DNA from: an uncultured Propionivibrio sp. | GTDB taxonomy: Bacteria; Pseudomonadota; Gammaproteobacteria; Burkholderiales; Rhodocyclaceae | DNA length: 64,000 bases | Reading direction: 5' to 3' | Assembly (NCBI GenBank): GCA_938040985.1 | Contig: CALHZD010000095.1 | Location: 38,630-102,629 of the forward strand | Shown: in pieces, positions 45,152-53,902 of the stretch | Numbering within the stretch: the first letter of the stretch is position 1 | How the letters are laid out: every line of letters begins with the position of its first letter | The notes under the pieces: generated by a model | What the model was told of the DNA's origin: nothing | Databases searched by the model: none | Seen by the model: the letters and a program-made list of their open reading frames with translations, nothing else | Translations under genes and position numbers: made by a program

Positions 45152-45793
45152 CTACGCCTCGCCCCAGCGCGCGGCGAGTTGGTGCGGGATGTTCAGCTGG
45201 TCGAGGATGCGGGCGACGACGAAGTCGACGAGTTCGGCTGCTGTGCGCGGTCGGTGGTAGAAGCCTGGGTTGGGCGGCAGGAGAACGGCGCCGGCACGTG
45301 ACAGCCGCAGCATGTTTTCCAGATGGATTGCCGAGAACGGCGTTTCGCGCGGCACCAGAATCAACGGGCGGTTTTCCTTGAGCATGACATCGGCGGCGCG
45401 CTCGATCAGATTGCTGGCCAGTCCCTGCGCAATGGCGGCGAGCGTGCCCATTGAGCAGGGGCAGACGACCATTGCCGAGGGCGGGTTCGAGCCGCTTGCC
45501 ATCGGCGCGAACCAGTCTTCGTGGCCGTAAACATCGAGTCTGCCGGGCAATTCGGCAAAATGCGCGCGTAATTGTCGTTGCGCGCCCGCCGCCTGTTCCG
45601 GCAGGGTGGCATCAGTTTCCTGGCAGGCGACGATCCGCGCTGTCGGAGAATACACGAGCTGCACATGGCGGCCGGCGTCGAGCAGGCATTCGAGCAGGCG
45701 CAGGCCGTAAGGCATGCCGGATGCGCCGGTCAGGGCAAGGCAGACGGCGGCAGTGGGCCGGGATGCGGAATTTGCGGAATTGGCTTCAGGCAT
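45152..45793 (-). CDS. ubiX: Flavin prenyltransferase UbiX
   Basis: A 213-residue enzyme that attaches a dimethylallyl group to FMN, making the prenylated cofactor used by UbiD decarboxylases in ubiquinone synthesis. Motifs: ALTGASGMPYGLRLLE (FMN phosphate loop), CPCSMGTLAAIAQGLASNLIERAADVMLKE, and PLILVPRETPFSAIHLENM. It overlaps the rapZ stop by 8 bases, so it is cotranslated. No ubiD is in the window. Confidence 0.95.
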   Translation of the reverse strand: MPEANSANSASRPTAAVCLALTGASGMPYGLRLLECLLDAGRHVQLVYSPTARIVACQETDATLPEQAAGAQRQLRAHFAELPGRLDVYGHEDWFAPMASGSNPPSAMVVCPCSMGTLAAIAQGLASNLIERAADVMLKENRPLILVPRETPFSAIHLENMLRLSRAGAVLLPPNPGFYHRPRTAAELVDFVVARILDQLNIPHQLAARWGEA

Positions 45794-46730
45794 GGCGCGT
45801 TTTTGCAGGCTGCGGGGCTAGGTTTTCTGCCGGCGGCAGCGGGGGCAATGGGGGCAGCGGTGGCGACGGTGGTAATTCGCGGTGGCGGACGAGAACGCGC
45901 ACCTGCTGCGTTTCTTGCACATACGGCTGCGCCTGGAAATGGCCGGCCAGCCATTCGGCCAGATAAACCGAGCGATGGCGGCCGCCCGTGCAGCCAATGC
46001 CGACGGTCAAGTAATTGCGGTTGTCGCGGATGTAACACGGCAGCCAGGTTGTGATGAAGCGGGTAATGTCCTCGCGCATGCGGCGTACTTCGGCCTCGCC
46101 ATCAAGAAATGCAGCAACCGGCGCATCGCGCCCGGTCAGTGCGCGCAACGCCGGGTTGTAATGCGGATTAGGCAGGCAGCGGACATCGAAAACGAGTTCG
46201 GCATCGAGCGGCACGCCGTGTTTAAAGCCGAAAGATTCAAAAAGTAGCGTCAGCGTTTGCCGTTCGTTGGGCGTAATGAACTGGCGGATCCATTCGCGCA
46301 GCGCGTTGGGCGCCAGTTCGCTGGTATCGATGCGGTGGCCGAGGTCGGCCAGACGGGCCAGTCGTCGGCGTTCTTCGCTGATCGATTCGACGAGGGTGCG
46401 CGAGTCGCTGGCCAGCGGATGGCGACGCCGCGTTTCGGAATAACGTTTGAGCAACGTCTCATCCTTGGCGTCGAGAAAGAGGAAGTGGACTTCGTGTCCC
46501 GCTTTGCGCAGGACGTCAGGCTGCTGCGGCAGCGCGGCGATGCTGTCGCCGCTGCGGCTGTCGATGGCAACGGCCGCTTTGCCGACGCCCTGGCGGACAA
46601 GCTGGTCGATGAGCGTCGGCAACAGCGTGGCGGGCAGGTTATCGACGCAGTAATACGCGGCGTCTTCAAACAGGTTGAGAGCGATCGTTTTGCCCGAACC
46701 GGATAGACCGCTGATGATGATGATGCGCAT
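45786..46730 (-). CDS. rapZ: RNase adapter protein RapZ
   Basis: A 314-residue protein with Walker A GLSGSGKT (residues 7-14) and Walker B-like FLDAKDE; the C-terminal domain has GIGCTGGRHRSVYLAEWLA, the glucosamine-6-phosphate/RNA-binding part. In E. coli it guides RNase E to sRNA GlmZ and controls glmS. The C-terminal tail is Pro-rich (PPSPPLPPLPPLPP), an unusual extension of about 25 residues. ATG 46730 gives the usual MRIIIISGLSG start. Confidence 0.94.
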   Translation of the reverse strand: MRIIIISGLSGSGKTIALNLFEDAAYYCVDNLPATLLPTLIDQLVRQGVGKAAVAIDSRSGDSIAALPQQPDVLRKAGHEVHFLFLDAKDETLLKRYSETRRRHPLASDSRTLVESISEERRRLARLADLGHRIDTSELAPNALREWIRQFITPNERQTLTLLFESFGFKHGVPLDAELVFDVRCLPNPHYNPALRALTGRDAPVAAFLDGEAEVRRMREDITRFITTWLPCYIRDNRNYLTVGIGCTGGRHRSVYLAEWLAGHFQAQPYVQETQQVRVLVRHRELPPSPPLPPLPPLPPAENLAPQPAKTRHA

Positions 46731-46881
46731 GGCCGCCAGCATAGCGGAACGACAGGCGTGCCGGCAAGCGGCGGCATGAAATGCAAAATGCCAGATTCCC
46801 GGCCGCCCGGCGAGCGGGATGCCGGAGGCGGCGGGATTCGCTATACAATGGCTGCGTCACGTTTGCCTGTGTAATTGAGCT

Positions 46882-48117
46882 ATGACGCCACGCATTTCTA
46901 CGCCTCCTCTGCTGGAGATCCCGTTTCTTTCCGACATCATTGCCATCCGCCGCGATCTTCACGCGCATCCCGAACTGGCTTTTAATGAGGCGCGTACGGC
47001 CGCGCTTGTCGCCCGGGAACTGGCCGCCTACGGATTGGAAGTGCATCGCGACCTGGCCGGGACCGGCGTAGTGGGTGTGTTGAAGAAAGGGACGGGTCAG
47101 GGCCATGGGCAAAGCGATGGCCCGCGCGCGATCAGCCTGCGCGCCGACATGGACGCGCTGCCGATTATGGAAGTCGGTCAGGCCGACTACGCTTCAACGC
47201 AACCGGGGCGGATGCACGCCTGCGGCCACGACGGGCATACGGCGATGCTGCTCGGCGCGGCGCGTTATCTGAGCGCGTACCGTGACCGGCTGGATTTTGA
47301 AGGCGTTGTTTACTTCATCTTTCAGCCGGCGGAAGAAGTGGGCGGCGGCGCGCAGAAAATGCTGGAGAACGGCCTCTTCCGCCGCTTCCCGATGGATGCC
47401 GTTTTCGGGCTGCACAACTGGCCGGGGCTGCCGGTCGGCCGGATCGCCGCTTTTCCGGGGCCGATCATGGCCGGTTCCAGCTGCTTTGAAATTACGGTGC
47501 GTGGCCAAGGCTGTCATGCCGGCATGCCGCATCAAGGCATCGACGCGCTGGTCGTGGCCAGCCACCTGACGCTGGCTTTGCAGACGATCGTCGCGCGCGA
47601 AATCGATCCCAGCGAAGCGGCCGTCGTCAGCGTCACGCAGATTCACGGCGGCGATGCGCTCAACGTGATCCCCGAAGAAGCCGTGCTGCGCGGAACGATC
47701 CGCACCCTGCGCCCCGAAGTCGAGCGGCGCGTCGAGCAGGCCGTGATGCGCCTCGGCGCGGGCATCGGGCAAACCTTCGGCGCATCCGTCGAAGTGAGTT
47801 TTCTGGAACGCTACCCGGCCACAATCAACCATTCCGCCGAAACGGCCTTGTGTCAGCGCGCTGCGGCGCGCGCGGTGGGCGATGCAAACCTGCTTGCGCA
47901 CGCGGCCGCATCAATGGGCGCGGAAGATTTCGCCTATATGCTGCGCGAGAAGGCCGGATGTTACGTCTGGCTTGGCAATGGCGACGAGGCGGGGAGCGCC
48001 GGCGCCCGCTCGCTGCATAACCCGCGCTACGATTTCAACGACGCGGCGATTCCGTTCGGGATCGCCTACTGGGTCAGCCTGGTCGAATGCGCGCTGGGCG
48101 CTGCGGCGCAGAGATAA
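46882..48117 (+). CDS. M20 family amidohydrolase (hippurate hydrolase-like)
   Basis: A 411-residue metallopeptidase. Metal-ligand motifs: MHACGHDGHTAML near residue 112, PAEEVGGGAQKML near 150 (catalytic Glu), FGLHNWPGLPVG, and SMGAEDFAYML near the C-terminus. The dimerisation domain sits at about 195-300. Such enzymes cleave N-acyl amino acids such as hippurate or N-acetyl-diaminopimelate; the substrate is not determined. A family A array starts 26 bases past its stop. Confidence 0.92.
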   Translation: MTPRISTPPLLEIPFLSDIIAIRRDLHAHPELAFNEARTAALVARELAAYGLEVHRDLAGTGVVGVLKKGTGQGHGQSDGPRAISLRADMDALPIMEVGQADYASTQPGRMHACGHDGHTAMLLGAARYLSAYRDRLDFEGVVYFIFQPAEEVGGGAQKMLENGLFRRFPMDAVFGLHNWPGLPVGRIAAFPGPIMAGSSCFEITVRGQGCHAGMPHQGIDALVVASHLTLALQTIVAREIDPSEAAVVSVTQIHGGDALNVIPEEAVLRGTIRTLRPEVERRVEQAVMRLGAGIGQTFGASVEVSFLERYPATINHSAETALCQRAAARAVGDANLLAHAAASMGAEDFAYMLREKAGCYVWLGNGDEAGSAGARSLHNPRYDFNDAAIPFGIAYWVSLVECALGAAAQR

Positions 48118-48142
48118 AACGGGACGCGGCATTGACTGATGG

Positions 48143-48300
48143 GCGCCTCTGGAGCCCGCGCCAATAGGGCGTTTCCGGGCAGGCGCCCGGAAACCCGCGT
48201 GGATAGGGCATCTCCGGGCGCCCCCGCTGAGATGCCCTGTTGATAAGGGTTTCAGGGCGTCCCTTTGGAGAGGTCCAAAATACGCGGGCTTCAGGGCATC
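48143..48300. repeat. Family A array, left flank of the Fic cassette
   Basis: Units GCCCGCGCCAATAGGGCG, ACCCGCGTGGATAGGGCAT, GCCCTGTTGATAAGGG and TCCAAAATACGCGGGCTT. The segment 48185-48297 is repeated almost exactly at 49412-49518 in the same orientation. Confidence 0.85.
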
Positions 48301-48319
48301 TTTTGAGGCCTTTGTAAAG

Positions 48320-48338
48320 CGCGCCATTCACTGGCGCG
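48320..48338. promoter_or_regulatory. Operator-like palindrome before the antitoxin gene
   Basis: CGCGCCA-TTCAC-TGGCGCG, perfect 7-bp arms, 48 bases before the GTG start; a TACAAT box follows at 48354. It fits an autoregulatory site for the ribbon-helix-helix-like antitoxin. Confidence 0.55.
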
Positions 48339-48386
48339 TAAAGTCACTTGCATTACAATGAAATGACGTTTTATGGGGGATTGACC

Positions 48387-48731
48387 GTGAGCAAAGAAGC
48401 CACGCTGACCTTTCGCGTCGAGCCTGATCTTCGGGACAGCTTTAACGAAGCCGCAAAACGCAACCATGTTCCGGCCGCCCAGCTACTGCGCGCTTTCATG
48501 AGGGATTATGTGCAACAGGCGGGCAATCCGGCACCTCCGGCGCCTGCGATCAGCGCTGACGAGCGCAAGCGCCGCGAGGAAGCCGTCAACTACGCCCGCG
48601 CTTCGGTTGGCCTTGAGGGGTTCAAGATCAGCGAAGCCGAGAAGGAGCACGCGCGCCGTTTCATCAATGGTGAAATCGACATGCCCGAGTTTTTGAAGGG
48701 GCGCAGCCATGGCGCATCCAGAGCACGATAA
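48387..48731 (+). CDS. VbhA-type antitoxin of the Fic module
   Basis: A 114-residue protein from GTG 48387 (GGGGGA upstream; earlier ATGs are open but lack a site). The N-terminus looks like a ribbon-helix-helix DNA-binding domain (ATLTFRVEPDLRDSFNEAAKRN). The C-terminal helix has SVGLEG at residues 73-78, matching the (S/T)xxxE(G/N) motif with which class I Fic antitoxins block ATP in the toxin's active site. It therefore probably joins repressor and AMPylation inhibitor in one chain. It overlaps the toxin by 23 bases. Confidence 0.85.
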   Translation: MSKEATLTFRVEPDLRDSFNEAAKRNHVPAAQLLRAFMRDYVQQAGNPAPPAPAISADERKRREEAVNYARASVGLEGFKISEAEKEHARRFINGEIDMPEFLKGRSHGASRAR

Positions 48732-49407
48732 GCCGCCTACCGTCGAACAACGACAGAAGCTGGAAGCGACGTACACATTCCGGCGCATTGTCGAGCTGCG
48801 CCTCGATCCGGTACGAGGCGCGTTCGATGCCGCGCATTTGAAAGAAATCAACCGGCGGATTTTTCAGGACCTGCCCGGCCTGGGCTTCGATAATGTCACC
48901 CCCGGCGCGTATCGCCCGCCCGTGCCGGCCGGTAAGGACTGGATCAAAAACCGCAGTCTTGAAACGGTCGATGCGCCCTCGTACGTAGCGTATTCGCCGA
49001 TGGACAAAGAGGCGCAGGGCCGGATTGACGAGGCGCTGAAGCAGGCGAATCCGGCTGCTCTTGGCAAGCTCAAAACGGCCGACTTTACCCGGGCAATCGG
49101 TAAGCTCTACGTCGAACTGGATTACATCCACCCGTTCCGCGACGGCAACAGTCGAACCCTTCGGGAATTGACTCGCCAGCTCGCCGATGAATCAGGCTAC
49201 AAGCTGGATTGGGAACAATTCGGCAAGTCGTCAATTGGCCGCGATCTGCTCTACGTAGCGCGCGACTTTAGCGTTAACGCGTTGGCCTTGCCGCGCATTC
49301 GGCATTTCGGCACGAAACGCGATGTCATGATGACGATGGATCGGTTTGAGGGTAACCGCGATTTGCCGGATTTATTGCGCGATGTCATTTGGCCGGCATT
49401 GAAATAA
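48709..49407 (+). CDS. Fic-domain toxin (putative AMP transferase)
   Basis: A 232-residue Fic protein. The catalytic motif is HPFRDGNSRTLRELT with His141; Ser replaces Gly of the canonical GNGR, as in VbhT-like toxins. The target-docking flap is around NRSLETVDAPSYVAY (about residues 81-95). Fic toxins transfer AMP to targets such as DNA gyrase and topoisomerase IV. No own inhibitory helix is visible, consistent with class I and the antitoxin just upstream. Translationally coupled to the antitoxin. Confidence 0.92.
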   Translation: MAHPEHDKPPTVEQRQKLEATYTFRRIVELRLDPVRGAFDAAHLKEINRRIFQDLPGLGFDNVTPGAYRPPVPAGKDWIKNRSLETVDAPSYVAYSPMDKEAQGRIDEALKQANPAALGKLKTADFTRAIGKLYVELDYIHPFRDGNSRTLRELTRQLADESGYKLDWEQFGKSSIGRDLLYVARDFSVNALALPRIRHFGTKRDVMMTMDRFEGNRDLPDLLRDVIWPALK

Positions 49408-49411
49408 AGCT

Positions 49412-49518
49412 GCCCGGAAACCCGCGTGGATAGGGCATCGCCCCCGCTGAGATGCCCTGTTGATAAGGGGTTCAGGGCGCCCCCTTTGGAGATGCCCTAA
49501 ATACGCGGGCTTCAGAGC
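49412..49518. repeat. Family A array, right flank of the Fic cassette
   Basis: Begins 4 bases past the toxin stop and repeats 48185-48297 in direct orientation, lacking about 8 bases (CTCCGGGC region) and with a few changes. Units: ACCCGCGTGGATAGGGCAT, GCCCTGTTGATAAGGGG, GCCCTAAATACGCGGGC. Confidence 0.85.
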
Positions 49519-49863
49519 TGTGGTTTTCGGAAGTTCGCCGACCAAGCGAAAAGCAGCGCGCGGCGCAAAATTGTCCGCTGCGCTGGCCTCTACGCCGGGC
49601 GAAGCGAGCTTAAAATGGATAATATTTGTGAATCTGTCACGATTTGTTGAAAAAACCCTTTAGAATCCTGACACGATAAACACAAAAGTCGGGCTGGTGT
49701 CGTCGGCTCGACAGGTGCGGAAACGTTGGTGGAAAACGGCTGAGCGTCGGTGTTGGTTGCCGCCGTGAAAGAAAGCGCTCCGGACCGCAGTGTTCGTCGG
49801 CTTTTCAAGGTCGCCAGCGGGCGGCGGACATTCTTGCATTTTCAAACAAGAGAGGAAACTTCG
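49519..49863 (+). promoter_or_regulatory. Upstream region of the second TRAP operon
   Basis: No gene seen. A TAGAAT box at 49660 and the imperfect inverted repeat TTGTGA-ATCTG-TCACGA (about 49627-49643) could be promoter and operator. The leader to the receptor gene would be long (about 190 bases). Confidence 0.35.
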
Positions 49864-50850
49864 ATGAAGCTGAAGAAAATTCTGATGACGTGCCTGGCGC
49901 TGGCGGCTGCAAGCAGCGTGTTTGCCGCGCCGGTGACCATTAAAGTCGGCGACAACTGGGGGAATACGCACCCGATGGCGGCGGCGCTGGATACCGTATT
50001 CAAGCCGCAGATCGAGAAAGGAACGAACGGCGCCATCAAGGTCGATATTTATCATTCCGGCACGCTGGGCAACGAGGCCGACCTCTGGAACGGGGTGCGC
50101 AACGGCACCATCGAAGTGGCCGTCATCGGCTCGAACATGAATCAGGAATACCCGACCATGTTGATTACCGACTGGCCGTTCCTGTATCGCGACCTGAATC
50201 ATGCGAAAAAAGTTTGGACCGGCCCGATCGCCGATGAACTGAGTGCAGATTTCCATAAGAAATTTCCCGCCGTTCATCTGCTGAGCTGGGGGCCGAACAG
50301 CGCGCGCACCTTTACCAGCAATAAAAAACTTACGTCGGTGGCCGATTTCAAAGGGCAGAAATTCCGGATGCCATCCAATCCGATCCACGTCGGTATCGCT
50401 AAGAATCTGGGCGCCAGCGCCCAGGTCATTCCGCTGGGCGACCTGTTCAGCGCGCTGGAAACCGGCGTTGTCGACGGCCAGGATAACGGCATGGTGACGG
50501 TTATCAGCGAGGCCTTCTACGAAGTGCAGAAGTATCTTTACGAAACCAACCACATCATCGCCACGCTGGAAGTGATCGTCAGCGCACCGTTCTTCGACAA
50601 GCTCAGCCCGGAGCATCAGAAGGTCGTGCGCGAGGCCGCCAAGGCAACCGCCGTAACCGCGTGGGATAACTATCTTGCCAGCGTCGACAAGGATCGCCAG
50701 TTCCTCAAGAGCAAGGGCGTGACGGTGACTTCCGTGACGGATGCTGACCGGCAGAAAATCATTGAAATGCTCAAGCCACTGACCGACAAGTTGTATGCCG
50801 ATCATGCCTGGGCGAAGCCGCTGACCGACAAGATCCGGGCGGTACAATAA
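49864..50850 (+). CDS. dctP: TRAP transporter solute-binding protein (DctP)
   Basis: A 328-residue periplasmic receptor: Sec signal peptide (KKILMTCLALAAASSVFA) then mature PVTIKVGDNWGNTHPM. Ligand-binding features are the FKGQKFRMPSNPIH segment with the conserved Arg, GDLFSALETGVVDGQDNGM and the C-terminal helices. The family takes C4-dicarboxylates and other organic acids; the ligand cannot be set by eye. The start is fixed by GAGAGG upstream. A terminator-like hairpin separates it from dctQ. Confidence 0.93.
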   Translation: MKLKKILMTCLALAAASSVFAAPVTIKVGDNWGNTHPMAAALDTVFKPQIEKGTNGAIKVDIYHSGTLGNEADLWNGVRNGTIEVAVIGSNMNQEYPTMLITDWPFLYRDLNHAKKVWTGPIADELSADFHKKFPAVHLLSWGPNSARTFTSNKKLTSVADFKGQKFRMPSNPIHVGIAKNLGASAQVIPLGDLFSALETGVVDGQDNGMVTVISEAFYEVQKYLYETNHIIATLEVIVSAPFFDKLSPEHQKVVREAAKATAVTAWDNYLASVDKDRQFLKSKGVTVTSVTDADRQKIIEMLKPLTDKLYADHAWAKPLTDKIRAVQ

Positions 50851-50892
50851 AAACCACCCGGTCGCCGGGCGCAGCCGGAAAAGCCCATCCGC

Positions 50893-50932
50893 AAACCCTC
50901 ATGGCCTCATGGCGGCGCCATGAGGGTTTTTC
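50893..50932 (+). terminator. Attenuator-like hairpin between dctP and dctQ
   Basis: AAACCCTCATGGC (50893) pairs with GCCATGAGGGTTT (50917-50929), followed by TTC. It sits inside the operon 42 bases after dctP, so partial termination would give more receptor than membrane subunits. Confidence 0.8.
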
Positions 50933-50989
50933 ATCCCGTCGGGTCCACAGGCCCTACCAGGCCCGACCCCTACTGCCGCGAGGATTGCG

Positions 50990-51514
50990 ATGAACCGACT
51001 CAACCTCAACCTGCTCTTCCGCAGCATAGAAGCGCTGATGGCCTTCTTTCTGGCGGTGATGATCGTTTTGGTATTTACCAATGTGGTGCTGCGTTATGTT
51101 TTTTCGACTGGCTTCGAGTGGTCGGAAGAAATTGCCCGCCTCTGTTTCATTTATCTGGTTTATCTGGGCGCGATTGGCGCCATGCGCGAAAACCAGCATC
51201 TCATCATCGATAGCGTGCTTTCACGCATCCCCGATATTTGGCAAAAGGCCATTTATTTTTTGGTGCAGGCCGGCATCATCTGGATGATGGTTGTCCTGAT
51301 CCGCGGTAGCTGGCAACTCGTCATGCAAAACCTGGGAGATCGTTGGGTGGCGACACAATTCCCCATTTATCTGGTGTATGCCGTCGGTCTCGTCACCGGC
51401 GTTTCGATCATCGTCATTGCCTTGGCGAATCTCTACCGGCTGATCGCGCTCAAGCGTCCGGTCAGTGAATTGCTCTCGGTGCGTCATGAACCCGAGCAAG
51501 ACGCCATGCAATAA
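50990..51514 (+). CDS. dctQ: TRAP transporter small permease (DctQ)
   Basis: A 174-residue membrane protein with four hydrophobic segments. VVLRYVFSTGFEWSEEIARLCFIYLVYLG is the typical DctQ motif of helix 2. It ends 15 bases before dctM. It joins DctM in the inner membrane to take ligand from the receptor encoded upstream. Confidence 0.94.
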   Translation: MNRLNLNLLFRSIEALMAFFLAVMIVLVFTNVVLRYVFSTGFEWSEEIARLCFIYLVYLGAIGAMRENQHLIIDSVLSRIPDIWQKAIYFLVQAGIIWMMVVLIRGSWQLVMQNLGDRWVATQFPIYLVYAVGLVTGVSIIVIALANLYRLIALKRPVSELLSVRHEPEQDAMQ

Positions 51515-51529
51515 GGATTGGAGAACACC

Positions 51530-52864
51530 ATGACCCTGATCGTTTTGTTTCTCGTTTATCTGTGCGGCGCCATGATGCTGGGCATGCCCATTGCGTTTTC
51601 CCTGCTGCTCGGTTCCGTTGCCACAGCGCTGCACATGGGCGGCAGCGCGACCAATCCGCAGATTATTGCGGCGCAGCTCATGCGCGGCGTCGACAGCGTG
51701 ACCATGATGGCGCTGCCGTTCTTCATCATTGCCGGCGAATTGATGAACCGGGGCGGGCTGACCCGTCGCATCATCGATTTCTGCAATATTTTCGTCGGCG
51801 GTATGCGCGGCGGGCTGGGCTACGTCACCATCCTCGCCTGCCTGATTTTCGCTAGCCTGGTCGGTTCGGCCGTCGCCAGTACGGCAGCGCTCGGCGCTAT
51901 CCTTATCCCCATGATGGCCGATTCTGGCTATAGCCGTGCCAAGGCCGCCGGTCTGGTCGCTGCCGGCAACATGGTGGCGCCGATCATGCCGCCTTCGGTG
52001 CCGATGATCGTTTATGGCGTCGCCGCCGGCGTATCGATCAAGTCCCTGTTCCTCGGCGGCATTGCGCCGGCGGTCTATCTGACGCTGATCATGGGCCTGG
52101 CCTGGTTTTTCATCGCCCGCAAGGAAGGCATCACGTCGCACATGCAGCGGCCGACACCGAAGGAAATGCTGCGCATCTTCATGAGCGGCCTGTGGGCGCT
52201 GCTGCTGCCGGTGATTATCATCGTCGGATTGCGCGGCGGCGTCTTCACCGCCACGGAGGCCGGCGTGATCGCCGTGGTTTATGCGCTGCTCATCGGCGTT
52301 TTCGTCTACCGCGAGCTGACGCTCAAGGATATGTTCAAGGCGCTCACCAATGCGGCAAAAACATCCAGCGTCGTCATGTTCCTCGCGGCTGCGGCGCAGG
52401 TGGCCGGCTACATCATGACGATCGCCCGTATGCCGCAGCTCATCACCGCGCTGCTCGATGGGCTGGTCGACCGCCCGCTGCTGCTGAACTTCACGCTGAT
52501 GGTCGTCGTACTGCTGGTGGGTACGGCCATGGACGTGGTGCCGACGATTCTTATTCTGACGCCCATTTTCTTGCCGCTACTCAAGGCGGCAGGCATTGAT
52601 CCGGTTTACTTCGGGATCATTTTCACTCTGGTCAATGTACTCGGCCTGCTGACGCCGCCAGTGGGGCCGGTGCTCAATGTGGCCTGCGCCGCAGGGCGGG
52701 TCAGGATGGAGGAAATATTGATGCCCGTGATGCCCTATTTCACGGCACAGTGCATCCTGCTGCTGGTGATGACCCTGATTCCCGAAACGATCCTGACACC
52801 GCTTAAATGGATTGCCGGCTATGTGCCGAGAGTGCCGCCGCCGTCGCTGCTCAATTATTTCTAG
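51530..52864 (+). CDS. dctM: TRAP transporter large permease (DctM)
   Basis: A 444-residue membrane protein with about 12 hydrophobic segments. LGMPIAFSLLLGS, the MVAPIMPPSVPMIVYG and TEAGVIAVVYALLIG motifs and LTPPVGPVLNVAC are standard DctM elements. ATG 51530 is chosen for TTGGAGAA upstream. Unlike the system at 15-18.6 kb, all three TRAP genes here run in the normal order P-Q-M on one strand. Confidence 0.96.
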   Translation: MTLIVLFLVYLCGAMMLGMPIAFSLLLGSVATALHMGGSATNPQIIAAQLMRGVDSVTMMALPFFIIAGELMNRGGLTRRIIDFCNIFVGGMRGGLGYVTILACLIFASLVGSAVASTAALGAILIPMMADSGYSRAKAAGLVAAGNMVAPIMPPSVPMIVYGVAAGVSIKSLFLGGIAPAVYLTLIMGLAWFFIARKEGITSHMQRPTPKEMLRIFMSGLWALLLPVIIIVGLRGGVFTATEAGVIAVVYALLIGVFVYRELTLKDMFKALTNAAKTSSVVMFLAAAAQVAGYIMTIARMPQLITALLDGLVDRPLLLNFTLMVVVLLVGTAMDVVPTILILTPIFLPLLKAAGIDPVYFGIIFTLVNVLGLLTPPVGPVLNVACAAGRVRMEEILMPVMPYFTAQCILLLVMTLIPETILTPLKWIAGYVPRVPPPSLLNYF

Positions 52865-52964
52865 CGCTGTACGGATTCGTTTCTAAACCCAGGGTTGGCG
52901 CCGCCGGATAAGCCGTCCGGCGATCACCAGCCCGGCCTGATCGTCGATCCGTTCAGATGCCGCT

Positions 52965-53186
52965 TTAGGCGCGACCGGCCGCTTGCCGGCGCTGGCGGAT
53001 GTTTTCCATGGCGCGTTCGCGCTCAGCGGGCGTCATCAGCGCCCAGGAAACGATCTCATCCATATGGCGGTAGCAACCGCCACAAATCTGGGTTTCCGGA
53101 TCGATCGAGCACATACCGATACAAGGCGGTTCAACACCGATCAGGCGTTGACGTTCGGCGTCGGAAAGTGGTGTGCTGGTATTCAT
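52965..53186 (-). CDS. DUF1289 family protein
   Basis: A 73-residue cytosolic protein with the four-cysteine pattern CIGMCSIDPETQICGGCYR and a C-terminal helix (ALMTPAERERAMENI), the hallmark of DUF1289, which may bind a metal or Fe-S cluster. AGGGAG lies 8 bases before the ATG. Function unknown. It is divergent from the yajD-like gene. Confidence 0.92.
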   Translation of the reverse strand: MNTSTPLSDAERQRLIGVEPPCIGMCSIDPETQICGGCYRHMDEIVSWALMTPAERERAMENIRQRRQAAGRA

Positions 53187-53362
53187 TGACCGACTCCCTT
53201 GAAGGAAAAGAAAAACGGGAAAACAGCAGAGCGAATTGTACTCTCGTCCTTGCTCCGGCGCTTTGTGTGTGGGGTGTGGCATGAGGGCGCACCGTGTAAT
53301 GGTGTGTTCCGGAATTCGGCTAAACGCCCGTGCGACGTGGGTTTGCGGACAGCGGTTTTGGC

Positions 53363-53368
53363 TATAAT
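53363..53368 (+). promoter_or_regulatory. Possible -10 box of the yajD-like gene
   Basis: TATAAT within GGCTATAATCC, about 60 bases before the HNH gene; the same 11 bases surround the -10 box at 15118. No good -35 box. Confidence 0.4.
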
Positions 53369-53426
53369 CCATCGCTGGAAGACCGGGTGCGGGAGCGCGT
53401 ATGTACAGGAGAACGAAAGGGTGGAC

Positions 53427-53816
53427 ATGACGGATTCGGCCAAGCGGGCACATGCCGACCGGATGGTCGTCGAAGCTGTTCAGCGCCGGCAGCAGCGCGA
53501 AATGGGCTACCGCGAACAGGCATTGAAACTTTTTCCCTGGGTGTGCGGCCGTTGCGCGCGCGAATTCACGCACGCCAACGTCCAGCAATTGACCGTGCAT
53601 CACCGCGATCACAACCATCACAACAACCCCAAGGATGGCAGCAACTGGGAGCTGCTGTGCATCTATTGTCACGAAAATGAGCACGCGCGCGAGCTGGATG
53701 CGGGGGCGAGCGCAGGGCCGGGTAGCGCGGTCGATGGCAAGGTGCCTGCTCGGCCGGCGACCTCGCAGCCTTTGGCCAATCTGAAAGCATTGCTTGAACG
53801 AGCGGGTCAACGATGA
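53427..53816 (+). CDS. yajD: YajD-type HNH nuclease
   Basis: A 129-residue protein. A helical N-terminus (residues 1-45) leads to the HNH fold: CGRCAREF, LTVHHRDHNHHNNPKDGSNWELLCIYCHENEHAR, with CxxC pairs for structural zinc and His/Asn for catalysis. Length fits YajD plus an Ala/Pro-rich tail. ATG 53427 has AAAGG just upstream. The cellular role of YajD is unknown; no restriction or phage partner is nearby. Confidence 0.92.
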   Translation: MTDSAKRAHADRMVVEAVQRRQQREMGYREQALKLFPWVCGRCAREFTHANVQQLTVHHRDHNHHNNPKDGSNWELLCIYCHENEHARELDAGASAGPGSAVDGKVPARPATSQPLANLKALLERAGQR

Positions 53817-53902
53817 GGGGTCGGCGCATTTTTGGTAAATCTGTCCGGTTTTCTCTATTTGGCGTTGCTGGGATTTTTTAGAAGATTCTTAGGAGATTGA
53901 CG

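Noticed and set aside
49670..49760. tRNA-like or riboswitch-like structure before the second dctP
   Set aside because: No cloverleaf, CCA end or known aptamer pattern could be drawn.
52965..53810. 281-residue minus-strand protein
   Set aside because: Only the last 73 residues are the DUF1289 protein; the upstream part is the antisense of yajD.
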